A stretch of 64,000 nucleotides of DNA from Dyadobacter sp. CY343. GTDB lineage: Bacteria > Bacteroidota > Bacteroidia > Cytophagales > Spirosomataceae. Under the pieces are notes generated by a model. The model saw only the letters and a program-made list of their open reading frames with translations, made no database searches and was not told where the DNA came from. The position numbers and the translations under genes were made by a program. The DNA is taken from contig NZ_JAJUXK010000005.1 in NCBI RefSeq assembly GCF_021390335.1, positions 62,001 through 126,000 on the forward strand, in the 5' to 3' direction. Positions 53,077-61,015 of the stretch are shown piece after piece (the first letter of the stretch is position 1; every line of letters starts with the position of its first letter).

Positions 53077-53102
53077 CGGTTTGCATAAGCGGACCGTCTT
53101 TC
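53077..53102 (+). terminator. Attenuator-like hairpin before the substrate-binding gene
   Basis: CGGTTTGC (53077-53084) pairs with GCGGACCG (53089-53096) around ATAA, with two G-U pairs, followed by TCTTTC. It begins 30 nt after the leader peptide stop and ends 21 nt before the next ATG. Its weak T-tract fits conditional termination. Confidence 0.45.
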
Positions 53103-53122
53103 ACTCACATATTGAAAATATC

Positions 53123-54043
53123 ATGAAAATTGCAAAATCAATAGTTGCAGCATTCGGGCTATTCGTATTGAATACGCCGGGCTTCGGACAAACCTCCAAT
53201 GAAGTCGTAATTACCGGGGTACGTTTCGCTTATCCATTGGTCGAGAAGTGGATAGGAGACTACAAGGCTGTTAATCCGCAGGCAAATATCAGGATTGAGA
53301 CCAGGACTATTACGGACCCGCAGAAATACGACCTGCTCATTGAAGCTTATGAACAGGACAAGGAATCGAAAGAGAAGCGTGAATATGTTTCGGTGGGGCG
53401 TTACGCACTGCTGCCTGTCGCGAATGCAAAGTCGGCATTTGCAAAGGAATATGGTGAAAAGGGACTGACCGAGAAGACTTACAAGCAGCTGTTCTTCCAT
53501 GATATTTATGCCGAAAAAGACAAAACACTTCCTGAGAACTACACCGTTTATACGCGCTTGCAAAAAGCCGGGGCGCCTGTAACTTTCGCGAAATACTTTG
53601 GCTATCAGCAGCAGAATATCAAAGGGAAAAGCATTGCCGGTGCGGATGAACACTTGATCAAAGCATTGCTGAAAGACGAAACGGGCGTAACCTATACCAC
53701 AATCGGGCTGGCTTATGATCCTGCCTCCGGCAAACCTGCGGAGGGTTTGACGATCATCCCGGTCGATCTGGATGGAAATGGAAAAGTCTCGAAAGAAGAA
53801 AAAGCACTTGACAGCCGCGACGCATTGATCGCCAGTCTGGAAACCCAGAAAGTAAAAAATGTCCCGATCGAGTACATTCACTTTTCAATCGACAAACAGA
53901 ATACCAATGCGGAGGCGAAAAAATTCTTGCTTTGGGTTGCTGAAAATGCAGAAAAGGATCTTCACGCTTTTGGCTACCTGAAAGGTGAAACCGGCCGCCT
54001 GGTTGGTGATAAGGAAAAACTGGAAAGTGTTCTCCGGAAATAA
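53123..54043 (+). CDS. PstS-like periplasmic substrate-binding protein with EF-hand-like loop
   Basis: The 306-residue protein has a signal peptide (MKIAKSIVAAFGLFVLNTPG) and a PBP-like domain: NEVVITGVRFAYPLVEKWIG, YVSVGRYALLPVANAKSAF, and KGLTEKTYKQLFFHDIY. A loop DLDGNGKVSKEE (from Asp215) fits an EF-hand calcium site. I use ATG 53123, since the frame begins upstream at a TTG within the attenuator hairpin. No permease or ATPase is next to it; instead three sulfatases follow, so the ligand may be a sulfur-containing anion rather than phosphate. That is inference. Confidence 0.8.
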   Translation: MKIAKSIVAAFGLFVLNTPGFGQTSNEVVITGVRFAYPLVEKWIGDYKAVNPQANIRIETRTITDPQKYDLLIEAYEQDKESKEKREYVSVGRYALLPVANAKSAFAKEYGEKGLTEKTYKQLFFHDIYAEKDKTLPENYTVYTRLQKAGAPVTFAKYFGYQQQNIKGKSIAGADEHLIKALLKDETGVTYTTIGLAYDPASGKPAEGLTIIPVDLDGNGKVSKEEKALDSRDALIASLETQKVKNVPIEYIHFSIDKQNTNAEAKKFLLWVAENAEKDLHAFGYLKGETGRLVGDKEKLESVLRK

Positions 54044-54159
54044 CATCGATGAATATCCGGCACTTCCATGTGTGACGTATATATAGGTGCGTTGAAGCGG
54101 GAGTGTGCCTGATTTTACCCTAAATAGCATTTCTTATCAAAATCTCACTATTCGGTGCA

Positions 54160-55635
54160 ATGAGCAAATATATATCCATTCTCATTTTTCTGGCGGGATT
54201 GTTCCAGGAGACTTATGCCCAGGGAGCGGGGGGAAGTGTTGTGAGGAATGCGGGTAAGGAGACACAAACGACGCAGCAAAAAACTAATATCCTTTTTATT
54301 CTGGTTGATGATTGGGGCTGGACTGACCTGAGTTCTGCGGGTAGTAAATATTACGAAACGCCGAACATCGACAATCTGGCCGGTCAGGGAATGCGTTTCA
54401 GCCAGGCATATTCCGTTGGGCCGAACTGCGCTCCCAGCCGGGCTTCTCTGATGACAGGGAAGTATACGCCGCGTCACGGCATTTACACAGTCGGTACGTC
54501 CGAGCGCGGCGAAACTACGGACAGAAAGCTGATCCCTGTCGAAAATAAGACAGTTCTCGCTTCTTCATTTGTCACAATTGCAGAGGAACTGAAAAATGCT
54601 GGTTACAGCACCGGGCTGATCGGGAAGTGGCAATTAGGCGGTAAAAATCAAAAAGCAGATGCGCAAAGTCAGGGTTTCGATCACGTGACAGGCGGCACGC
54701 CGGGCACCAGTTCCTACTTTTACCCATATAATAAACAGGGCAAAGAATCCCCGCACGAGGGTATTACGTCCGGAAAAGAAGGCGAATACCTGACAGACAG
54801 ACTTACAGATGAGGCGGTCAAATTCCTGGATTCCAATAAGGAAAAGCCCTTTTTTCTGTATTTGTCGTATTTCGCAGTCCATACGCCAATTGAAGCGAAG
54901 GCGGATATTATCAGTAAATACAAGACAAAAAAAGGCGACGCTTGTCACAACAATCCGACTTATGCTGCGATGATACAGAGTGCAGACGAAGGGATCGGAC
55001 GGGTTTTGAAACAGCTTGAAACTTTAAATCTCGACAAAAATACGCTGGTCGTTTTCTTTTCGGATAACGGCGGAATGGGCGCAGTGACGAAGCAATATCC
55101 GTTGCGCGGCTCCAAAGGAATGCTTTATGAAGGCGGCGTGCGCGTTCCGCTGATAGTGAAATGGCCGGGTAAGACTAAGCCGGGGTCAGCAACTGATACG
55201 CCGGTTATCGGTATCGATTTTTACCCGACATTCCTGGAAATAGCAGGTATTGATAAGCCGCTAAATGAACAAGTTGACGGTCAGAGCCTGGTACCACTAT
55301 TGACACAAAAACAAACAAAGCAGCGGGACATTTTCTGGCATTTTCCGGCTTACCTCGAAGCCTATAAAGGAGACAAAACGAACAAAGATGCCTTTCGAAC
55401 GCGGCCAACGAGCACGATCCGGTCAGGAGATTTCAAGCTTCACGAATTTTACGAAGATGGCCGGATTGAGCTGTATAATATTCGCCAGGATATCGGCGAA
55501 ACGAAGGATATCTCGAAGTCAAACCCAGCGAAGGCGAAAGAGTTGAAAGATAAACTCGACGCCTGGAAAACAGAAACCAATGCGCCGGTTCCTTCAAAAC
55601 CGAACCCTGAATTTTCGACCGCCTCGGGCAAATAA
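54160..55635 (+). CDS. Secreted sulfatase (1), CAPSR type
   Basis: The 491-residue protein has a signal peptide (ISILIFLAGLFQETYA), then the sulfatase core NILFILVDDWGWTDLSSAG, the formylglycine motif NCAPSRASLMTGKYTPRHG with Cys90, and FSDNGGMGAVTKQYPLRGSK, which carries metal ligands. The end resembles arylsulfatase A-like enzymes. It cleaves sulfate esters and needs a formylglycine-generating enzyme, which is not in this window. It follows the substrate-binding gene by 116 nt and the next sulfatase by 24 nt. Confidence 0.93.
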   Translation: MSKYISILIFLAGLFQETYAQGAGGSVVRNAGKETQTTQQKTNILFILVDDWGWTDLSSAGSKYYETPNIDNLAGQGMRFSQAYSVGPNCAPSRASLMTGKYTPRHGIYTVGTSERGETTDRKLIPVENKTVLASSFVTIAEELKNAGYSTGLIGKWQLGGKNQKADAQSQGFDHVTGGTPGTSSYFYPYNKQGKESPHEGITSGKEGEYLTDRLTDEAVKFLDSNKEKPFFLYLSYFAVHTPIEAKADIISKYKTKKGDACHNNPTYAAMIQSADEGIGRVLKQLETLNLDKNTLVVFFSDNGGMGAVTKQYPLRGSKGMLYEGGVRVPLIVKWPGKTKPGSATDTPVIGIDFYPTFLEIAGIDKPLNEQVDGQSLVPLLTQKQTKQRDIFWHFPAYLEAYKGDKTNKDAFRTRPTSTIRSGDFKLHEFYEDGRIELYNIRQDIGETKDISKSNPAKAKELKDKLDAWKTETNAPVPSKPNPEFSTASGK

Positions 55636-55659
55636 CTTTACTATCAGTAACCTATTCTT

Positions 55660-57261
55660 ATGAAAAAACTATTCAAAATCTTCGTTTTCGTCTCGTTATT
55701 CTCGTCCGGAGTGTATGCTCAGAAAAAACCAAATGTGATCGTAATCCTGGCCGACGACCTCGGTTATGCTGATTTGGGCTGCTACGGGAGTGAGATACCT
55801 ACGCCGAATCTCGACAAACTTGCGGCAAACGGCGTGCGGCTTACCAGCTTTTATAATACCGCCCGCTGCTGCCCGACGAGGGCCGCATTACTCACCGGAG
55901 TTTACAGTCACCAGGCGGGGATCGGCCACATGATGGACGACAAAGGCGCGGAGCACCCTGCCTACCGCGGCCAGTTGAACGATAAAAGTGTGACGATCGC
56001 CGAGGTGATGAAAAGCGCGGGTTATTTCACTGCAATGACTGGAAAATGGCACGTGGGACAGCCGCACGGTACTGTGCCCTGGAAACGCGGTTTCGATCGC
56101 TCGCTGAATGCACCGGCGGGCGGGTTTTATTATGGTGATGGAAAAAACGCGAAAGTGTTCCTGAACGGCGAAGAGCTCGCTAACGATTCTGAAAAGCTGC
56201 CGAAAAACTGGTATTCGACCGATTTATGGACGGATTTCGGTTTGCGTTTCATCGACGAGGCGGCTAAAGAGAAAAAGCCGTTTATGTTATATCTGGCACA
56301 TAATGCGCCGCACTTTCCATTGCAGGCGCCCGAAGAGGACATTGCCAGGTTTCGGGGGAAATATTTGAAAGGGTGGGAGAAGTTGAGACAGGAACGTTAC
56401 GAAAAGCAGATTAAACTCGGGCTGATCGATCCGTCATGGAAACTGCCGCCTTCCAATCCAAACATACCAAAATGGGATAGTCTGAGCGAGGAGGATAAGA
56501 AACGTTACGACGATATGATGGCGATTTATGCGGCTGTGATTTACAGGTTGGATAAAAGCATCGGCGACCTCGTGGCAGGTTTAAAACAGCGCGGGGTTTT
56601 TGACGATACCGTTATTCTATTCGTGTCCGATAATGGCGGAAATGCGGAGCCGGGTATGGAAGGAAGGTACGAAGGAACGAAACCGGGCGATTCACAGTCG
56701 ACCGTATTCCTGGGCCAGGGCTGGGCGGAAGCTGCCTGCACACCTTTCTGGGCATATAAGCATCACACGCACGAAGGCGGCATTTCTTCGCCGGGCATTA
56801 TCTCGTGGCCGGCGGGGATTCCGGCTTCAAGGAATGGTAAATTTGAGAAGCAGCCTGCGCATATCATCGATATCATGGCAACGCTCGTCGATCTGGGCGG
56901 CGCGAAGTATCCCACTGAATTCGCCGGAAAACAAATCCAGCCACTCGAAGGCGCGAGCTTGCGGCCTGCATTTACCGGAAAGCCTGGTAACCGGAAAAAC
57001 CCGATATTCTGGGAACACGAAGGCAACCGCGCGATCCGTGATGGGAAGTGGAAACTAGTCGCTGAAAAAACTGAGAAATGGCAGTTGTACGATGTTGAAA
57101 AAGACCGCTCCGAGCTGCACGATCAATTTGAAAAACAACCAGAAATAGCCCAGAAGCTGGTCTCGAAATACGACGCCTGGTACAAGCGCGTAGGAGCGGA
57201 GGATTATGACAAGACGTTCAAGTGGTTTTATGATTATGAGAAGGCGAAGGGTGGGAAGTGA
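55660..57261 (+). CDS. Secreted sulfatase (2), CCPTR type
   Basis: The 533-residue protein has a signal peptide (FVFVSLFSSGVYA), KPNVIVILADDLGYADLGCY with metal ligands Asp32 and Asp33, and RCCPTRAALLTGVYSHQAG with the modified Cys70. Later FVSDNGGNAEPGMEGRYEGT gives further ligands. It fits the arylsulfatase family. The last codons run directly into the octamer repeat. Confidence 0.94.
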   Translation: MKKLFKIFVFVSLFSSGVYAQKKPNVIVILADDLGYADLGCYGSEIPTPNLDKLAANGVRLTSFYNTARCCPTRAALLTGVYSHQAGIGHMMDDKGAEHPAYRGQLNDKSVTIAEVMKSAGYFTAMTGKWHVGQPHGTVPWKRGFDRSLNAPAGGFYYGDGKNAKVFLNGEELANDSEKLPKNWYSTDLWTDFGLRFIDEAAKEKKPFMLYLAHNAPHFPLQAPEEDIARFRGKYLKGWEKLRQERYEKQIKLGLIDPSWKLPPSNPNIPKWDSLSEEDKKRYDDMMAIYAAVIYRLDKSIGDLVAGLKQRGVFDDTVILFVSDNGGNAEPGMEGRYEGTKPGDSQSTVFLGQGWAEAACTPFWAYKHHTHEGGISSPGIISWPAGIPASRNGKFEKQPAHIIDIMATLVDLGGAKYPTEFAGKQIQPLEGASLRPAFTGKPGNRKNPIFWEHEGNRAIRDGKWKLVAEKTEKWQLYDVEKDRSELHDQFEKQPEIAQKLVSKYDAWYKRVGAEDYDKTFKWFYDYEKAKGGK

Positions 57262-57329
57262 TTGAATGATTGAATGATTGAATGATTGAATGAGTGAATG
57301 TGTGAATGAGTGAATGATTAAATGAGTGA
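57262..57329 (+). repeat. Octamer microsatellite (GAATGATT/GAATGAGT)n
   Basis: About eight imperfect copies of ATTGAATG / GAGTGAATG fill the gap between sulfatase 2 and sulfatase 3, leaving 18 nt before the next ATG. It is the reverse complement of the unit at 25937-26019. Confidence 0.85.
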
Positions 57330-57347
57330 TATTTTTAAATTGGTCAA

Positions 57348-58766
57348 ATGAACGCAGCAAGGTATTTTCTTACGGTGTTAGTTTTTGTGTCAGTAGCTTT
57401 CTATGGTGGTTTTGTCATAGCACAGCAGAAGGCGAAGTACAATGTGCTTTTTATCGCTGTGGACGATCTCAATACAGACCTTGGGGCTTACGGTAACACA
57501 TTTGTGAAATCCCCAAATATTGACCGGCTTGCCAGAAGAGGCGTGAAGTTTGACCGGGCTTATACGCAATTTCCACTTTGCAGCCCCAGCCGGTCTTCGC
57601 TGCTGACGGGCCAGCGTCCTGACGTGACGAAGATTTACGAACTGCAAACGCATTTCCGGCAGAACCTGCCAGATATCGTCACTTTACCGCAGCTTTTTAA
57701 AAACAATAAATATTATAGTGCCCGCGTCGGAAAAATATATCATTACGGTGTTCCGGGGCAGATAGGTACGGACGGGCTGGATGATCCGATTTCCTGGGAC
57801 CACAAAGTGAATCCGAAAGGCAGGGACAAAACGGAGGAAGCTCTGGTAAAAAATCTCACGCCGGATCGCGGACTGGGAAGTGCACTGGCGTGGCGCGCCA
57901 CCGAGGGAACGGACGAAGAGCAAACGGACGGGATGGTCGCAACCGAGGCGATCAAACTGCTTGGAGAGCATAAAGACGAGCCCTTTTTCCTGGCGGTAGG
58001 ATTTTACCGGCCGCATTCCCCCTATGTGGCGCCGCAGAAATATTTTGACCAATACCCACTGGCCAATATCCCGCTGCCAAAAGAAATTCCAGGCGACCTC
58101 GACGATATTCCCGAAGCTGCCATATTTACAAAACCGCCACATTGGGGCCTCGACGAGTCGCAGCGCCGGGAAGCATTGCGTGCTTATTATGCGACAATTT
58201 CTTTCATTGATGCGCAGGTAGGCCGCGTTTTGGATGCATTGGATAAACTCAAACTGACCGACAAAACCATTATTGTGCTGTGGAGCGACCACGGTTATAA
58301 CGTAGGCCAGCACGGACAATGGATGAAGCAAAGTCTGTTTGAAAACTCGGCGCGCGTGCCACTCATTATCTCTGCGCCCGGTCAGTCGAAAGGGAAATCT
58401 TCCGGCAGGACCGTTGAGCTTGTAGATATTTATCCGACGCTTGCCGAGCTTTGCGGACTGTATCCCGGGCAGAAATTACAGGGCGAAAGTCTGGCCCCGC
58501 TGCTTAAAAATCCGGCCGCACGCTGGACGAAGCCAGCTTATACGCAGGTAAGGCGCGGCCAGATATTTGGCCGCAGCGTGCGTACCGAGCGCTTTCGGTA
58601 TACCGAATGGGACGGAGGAAAGGCGGGCGTGGAGCTATACGATCACGAAAAAGATCCGAACGAGTTTACCAATCTCGCAAAGGATACGAACTATGTAATC
58701 ACGGTTGGTGAACTTTCGGCGCTGCTCAAAAAAGGTTACCCGATTACTGCGTCAGTTGCTCCCTAA
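57348..58766 (+). CDS. Secreted sulfatase (3), iduronate-2-sulfatase-like, CSPSR type
   Basis: The 472-residue protein has a signal peptide (FLTVLVFVSVAFYGGFVIA), KYNVLFIAVDDLNTDLGAYG, and the motif LCSPSRSSLLTGQRPDVTKI with Cys78. LGAYG, the DVTKIYELQTHFR segment and WSDHGYNVGQHGQWMKQS match iduronate-2-sulfatase-like enzymes. Three different sulfatases in a row point to a sulfated glycan or to sulfate scavenging from several esters. Its stop codon overlaps the convergent VOC gene by 4 nt. Confidence 0.93.
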   Translation: MNAARYFLTVLVFVSVAFYGGFVIAQQKAKYNVLFIAVDDLNTDLGAYGNTFVKSPNIDRLARRGVKFDRAYTQFPLCSPSRSSLLTGQRPDVTKIYELQTHFRQNLPDIVTLPQLFKNNKYYSARVGKIYHYGVPGQIGTDGLDDPISWDHKVNPKGRDKTEEALVKNLTPDRGLGSALAWRATEGTDEEQTDGMVATEAIKLLGEHKDEPFFLAVGFYRPHSPYVAPQKYFDQYPLANIPLPKEIPGDLDDIPEAAIFTKPPHWGLDESQRREALRAYYATISFIDAQVGRVLDALDKLKLTDKTIIVLWSDHGYNVGQHGQWMKQSLFENSARVPLIISAPGQSKGKSSGRTVELVDIYPTLAELCGLYPGQKLQGESLAPLLKNPAARWTKPAYTQVRRGQIFGRSVRTERFRYTEWDGGKAGVELYDHEKDPNEFTNLAKDTNYVITVGELSALLKKGYPITASVAP

Positions 58767-59152
58767 GGCAGACTGATCTGCCAGCTCACGCCGAAACGGT
58801 CGTTGATCCAGGCGAATTTTTTACCGAAACCGTAATTGTCCAAAGGCATCAGCACTCCGCCGTCTTTGGACAATTCGGCATATAGGCGGTCAATTTCCTC
58901 TTCACTTTCGCAGTTTACAAAAAAGGAAGTGGACGGCGTGAATGTGAAATCATGCTTGATATCACTGTCCGATGCCATGTAACTCTGCCCGTTTAAAGTA
59001 AAAGCCGCATGCAAAATCTTGCCTTCAAAGTCGCCGGGGCCGCGTCTGACCAGCGAGTCGATCGACGAATTTTCGAACAACGAGATATACAGATTGATAG
59101 CCTCTTCCGCGCGGCCTTCAAACATCAGGAATGGAGATATTTTATTGAGCAT
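58763..59152 (-). CDS. VOC-family (PhnB-like glyoxalase fold) protein
   Basis: The 129-residue protein begins MLNKISPFLMFEGRAEEAIN with LYISLFENSSID, then GKILHAAFTLNGQSYMASDS and SFFVNCESEEEIDRLYAELS, closing GFGKKFAWINDRFGVSWQIS. This is the PhnB-like single-domain VOC family, whose members bind a metal or small ligand. Its true substrate is unknown. It is convergent with the sulfatase operon and unrelated by context. Confidence 0.9.
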   Translation of the reverse strand: MLNKISPFLMFEGRAEEAINLYISLFENSSIDSLVRRGPGDFEGKILHAAFTLNGQSYMASDSDIKHDFTFTPSTSFFVNCESEEEIDRLYAELSKDGGVLMPLDNYGFGKKFAWINDRFGVSWQISLP

Positions 59153-59250
59153 CAGGCAAATGATTAGGTTGATTTGGATTCAGGAATGTGGCGAATGCGT
59201 TGCCGAAATGTAAGTTGATAAATTTTTTTCGGAATTTTTGCAGCCTGCAT

Positions 59251-59298
59251 TTGGACAATCAAATTCTTTATATCATCTTTGTCTATCGAATTACTAGA
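59251..59298 (+). promoter_or_regulatory. Promoter plus 17-bp palindrome of the desulfurase operon
   Basis: TTG (59251-59253), 20 nt, then CATCTTTG (59274-59281), followed immediately by the partial palindrome TCTATCGAATTACTAGA (59282-59298). The layout matches 52842-52889 base by base in position: CTTTGTCTATNNAATTANTAGATT is common to both. The palindrome's right arm also forms part of the riboswitch P1 stem. Confidence 0.65.
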
Positions 59299-59391
59299 TT
59301 TATAAAGAAGGAAGGGAGAGGTTAGGCTCTATGATCTTCTGGCAACCTAAGACTTTTTAAGGTGCCCCAACCTAATTCTATTGATAAATCT
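59296..59391 (+). promoter_or_regulatory. SAM-I riboswitch
   Basis: AGATTTAT (59296-59303) pairs with ATAAATCT (59384-59391) as P1. Between them come GAAGGAAGGGAGAGGTTAGG, ATGATCTTCTGGCAACCT and AAGGTGCCCCAACC, matching the SAM-I core elements (AGAGG, GATGA/ATGA..GGCAACC, GGTGCC). It precedes a cysteine desulfurase gene by 160 nt. SAM-I riboswitches usually switch off sulfur and methionine genes when SAM is plentiful. No terminator with a T-tract is visible after it, so control may be at translation or through the leader peptide that follows. Confidence 0.75.
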
Positions 59392-59445
59392 GAAATCCAA
59401 CCACCGGATTACAAGGGAAGTGAAAAGTGACCGAATGCGACGCAG

Positions 59446-59484
59446 TTGAGCCGAAAAGCCTGTTGTTTTTGCTGGAAATTTTGA
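59446..59484 (+). CDS. Second cysteine-codon leader peptide (12 residues)
   Basis: A frame opening with TTG at 59446 reads (M)SRKACCFCWKF and ends TGA at 59482-59484, with Cys codons at 59461, 59464 and 59470. Twelve residues is the same length as MPTRLACCCLVK from the last ATG of the sulfatase leader, and both share R-x-A-C-C. It lies between the SAM riboswitch and the desulfurase, 67 nt before that gene. TTG starts are common in this window (22255, 25245, 26027). I infer a cysteine-sensing leader peptide. Confidence 0.45.
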   Translation: MSRKACCFCWKF

Positions 59485-59551
59485 TGCGCTTTTGTGACGT
59501 TATCGGTCGACGGATGAAAACTATGTTTTACCGAAAAGACAGAAAAAGAGT

Positions 59552-60721
59552 ATGAAAATCTATTGTGACAATGCCGCTACTACCGCGCTTGATCCCGAAG
59601 TGATCGACGCAATTATTCCTTATCTATCAGAGAATTACGGTAATCCTTCTTCTACTCATTGGGCAGGTAGAAAGGCCAGAGAAGGTGTTGAAAGTGCCCG
59701 CCGGACCGTTGCCGGATTGCTTGGTGCCAATCCCGGCGAAATCTATTTCACTTCGGGCGCTACGGAAGCCAATAACCTGGCATTGACCGGTGCGATCAAA
59801 GCCTATGAAATCAGTCACGTGATCACGAGCCGGATCGAGCATAAAGCAGTTTTGCAAACTTTGCGGCAGCATGAAAAAGAGGGGGATATTGAGATAAGTT
59901 ACGTCCGGCTGGACGAACGCGGAAATGTAGATACCTATCATCTGGAAAACCTTTTGCGAGCTAATCCACAGTCTTTGATCAGCTTAATGCATGCAAATAA
60001 TGAGATCGGTAATATCACGAATATAGAGGCGATCGGCAAGCTGGCCAAACGGTACGATGCGATCTTTCATTCAGACACTACCCAAACAATAGGAAAGGTT
60101 GTTTTCGATCTCGGTGACCTGGATATTGACTTTATCGTGGGATCGGCGCACAAGTTCCACGGACCCAAGGGAGTTGGTTTTCTCTACATTAACAGGAAAC
60201 ACAAAATAGCGCCGCAAATCCACGGCGGCGGCCAGGAAAACGGGCAGCGTGGCGGTACCGAGAACGTGATCGGGATTGTAGGACTGGCAAGAGCGCTGGA
60301 AGTGGCCTACAAAAACCACGAGGAAAGTCAGACGAAAGTCGGGAAACTCAAACAATACCTGATCTCGAAACTGGCGATCAGCGGCATTGAGGGAGTTTGT
60401 TATAATGGAGAGAGCAGGTCGTCTGAAAACAGCCTTCCAAACGTCGTGAGTGTATCTTTTCCCTGTCTGCCTGCCGGCAATATCGTGGAACTGCTCGACC
60501 AAGCCGGTATCGCCGTTTCGGGTGGGAGCGCATGTTCGAGTCTCGGTACTTCACACGTGATCGCGGCATTACCCTGTCAGAGTGAAAAGGAGAACGTGCG
60601 ATTTTCATTCAGCAAATTCAACACATTCGAGGAGGTAGACCAAATCGTAGAAACCCTGGCCGGCATTTACGGGTCGGTCAGGGTGGCGCGGCAGGGTGCA
60701 TTACAATTAGCCACTGTTTAA
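59552..60721 (+). CDS. Cysteine desulfurase (NifS/IscS family)
   Basis: The 389-residue protein shows the family: CDNAATTALDPEVIDAIIPY, FTSGATEANNLALTGAI, the PLP lysine in GSAHKFHGPKGVGF (Lys201), GQRGGTENVIGIVG, and the active-site cysteine in SGGSACSSLGTSHV (Cys328). It takes sulfur from cysteine and passes it on. Being under a SAM riboswitch and next to a small ACT-like protein sets it apart from housekeeping IscS, so a role in sulfur or methionine metabolism is likely (inference). Confidence 0.93.
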   Translation: MKIYCDNAATTALDPEVIDAIIPYLSENYGNPSSTHWAGRKAREGVESARRTVAGLLGANPGEIYFTSGATEANNLALTGAIKAYEISHVITSRIEHKAVLQTLRQHEKEGDIEISYVRLDERGNVDTYHLENLLRANPQSLISLMHANNEIGNITNIEAIGKLAKRYDAIFHSDTTQTIGKVVFDLGDLDIDFIVGSAHKFHGPKGVGFLYINRKHKIAPQIHGGGQENGQRGGTENVIGIVGLARALEVAYKNHEESQTKVGKLKQYLISKLAISGIEGVCYNGESRSSENSLPNVVSVSFPCLPAGNIVELLDQAGIAVSGGSACSSLGTSHVIAALPCQSEKENVRFSFSKFNTFEEVDQIVETLAGIYGSVRVARQGALQLATV

Positions 60722-60735
60722 ATAAACTAAAAAAA

Positions 60736-60990
60736 ATGAATGACGTTTTCCTGTTGCGCATCATCTACCGCGACGCCGTGAGCCTCCATCAAATAACCTC
60801 CACAGTAGAATCAGTAAACGGCGCGAAGATTAAGCGCCTGGATTTCAGAAGTAAAGGGAAAATATTCGTTGGGATCATCGCTTTCGAAGTATCCCGACTG
60901 ATTGACTTTGAACAGATTATGTTATTGATCCGGCGCAATCGTGATATTTCCAGGGTAGAAAGAGTCGCAAATATGGATCTTTGTTACTGA
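60736..60990 (+). CDS. Small ACT-like regulatory domain protein
   Basis: The 84-residue protein begins MNDVFLLRIIYRDAVSLHQI with TSTVESVNGAKIKRLDF, then IFVGIIAFEVSRLIDFEQIM, a beta-alpha-beta-beta-alpha pattern like a single ACT domain. ACT domains bind amino acids. It follows the desulfurase by 14 nt, so it may sense cysteine or methionine and steer the enzyme. It ends 25 nt from the convergent EamA stop. Confidence 0.65.
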   Translation: MNDVFLLRIIYRDAVSLHQITSTVESVNGAKIKRLDFRSKGKIFVGIIAFEVSRLIDFEQIMLLIRRNRDISRVERVANMDLCY

Positions 60991-61015
60991 ATACTATTTG
61001 GAGTACCGGCCTTTT

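Noticed and set aside
53081-53122. N-terminal extension of the substrate-binding protein (MHKRTVFHSHIENI)
   Set aside because: It begins with TTG inside the attenuator hairpin and would put a polar stretch before the signal peptide.
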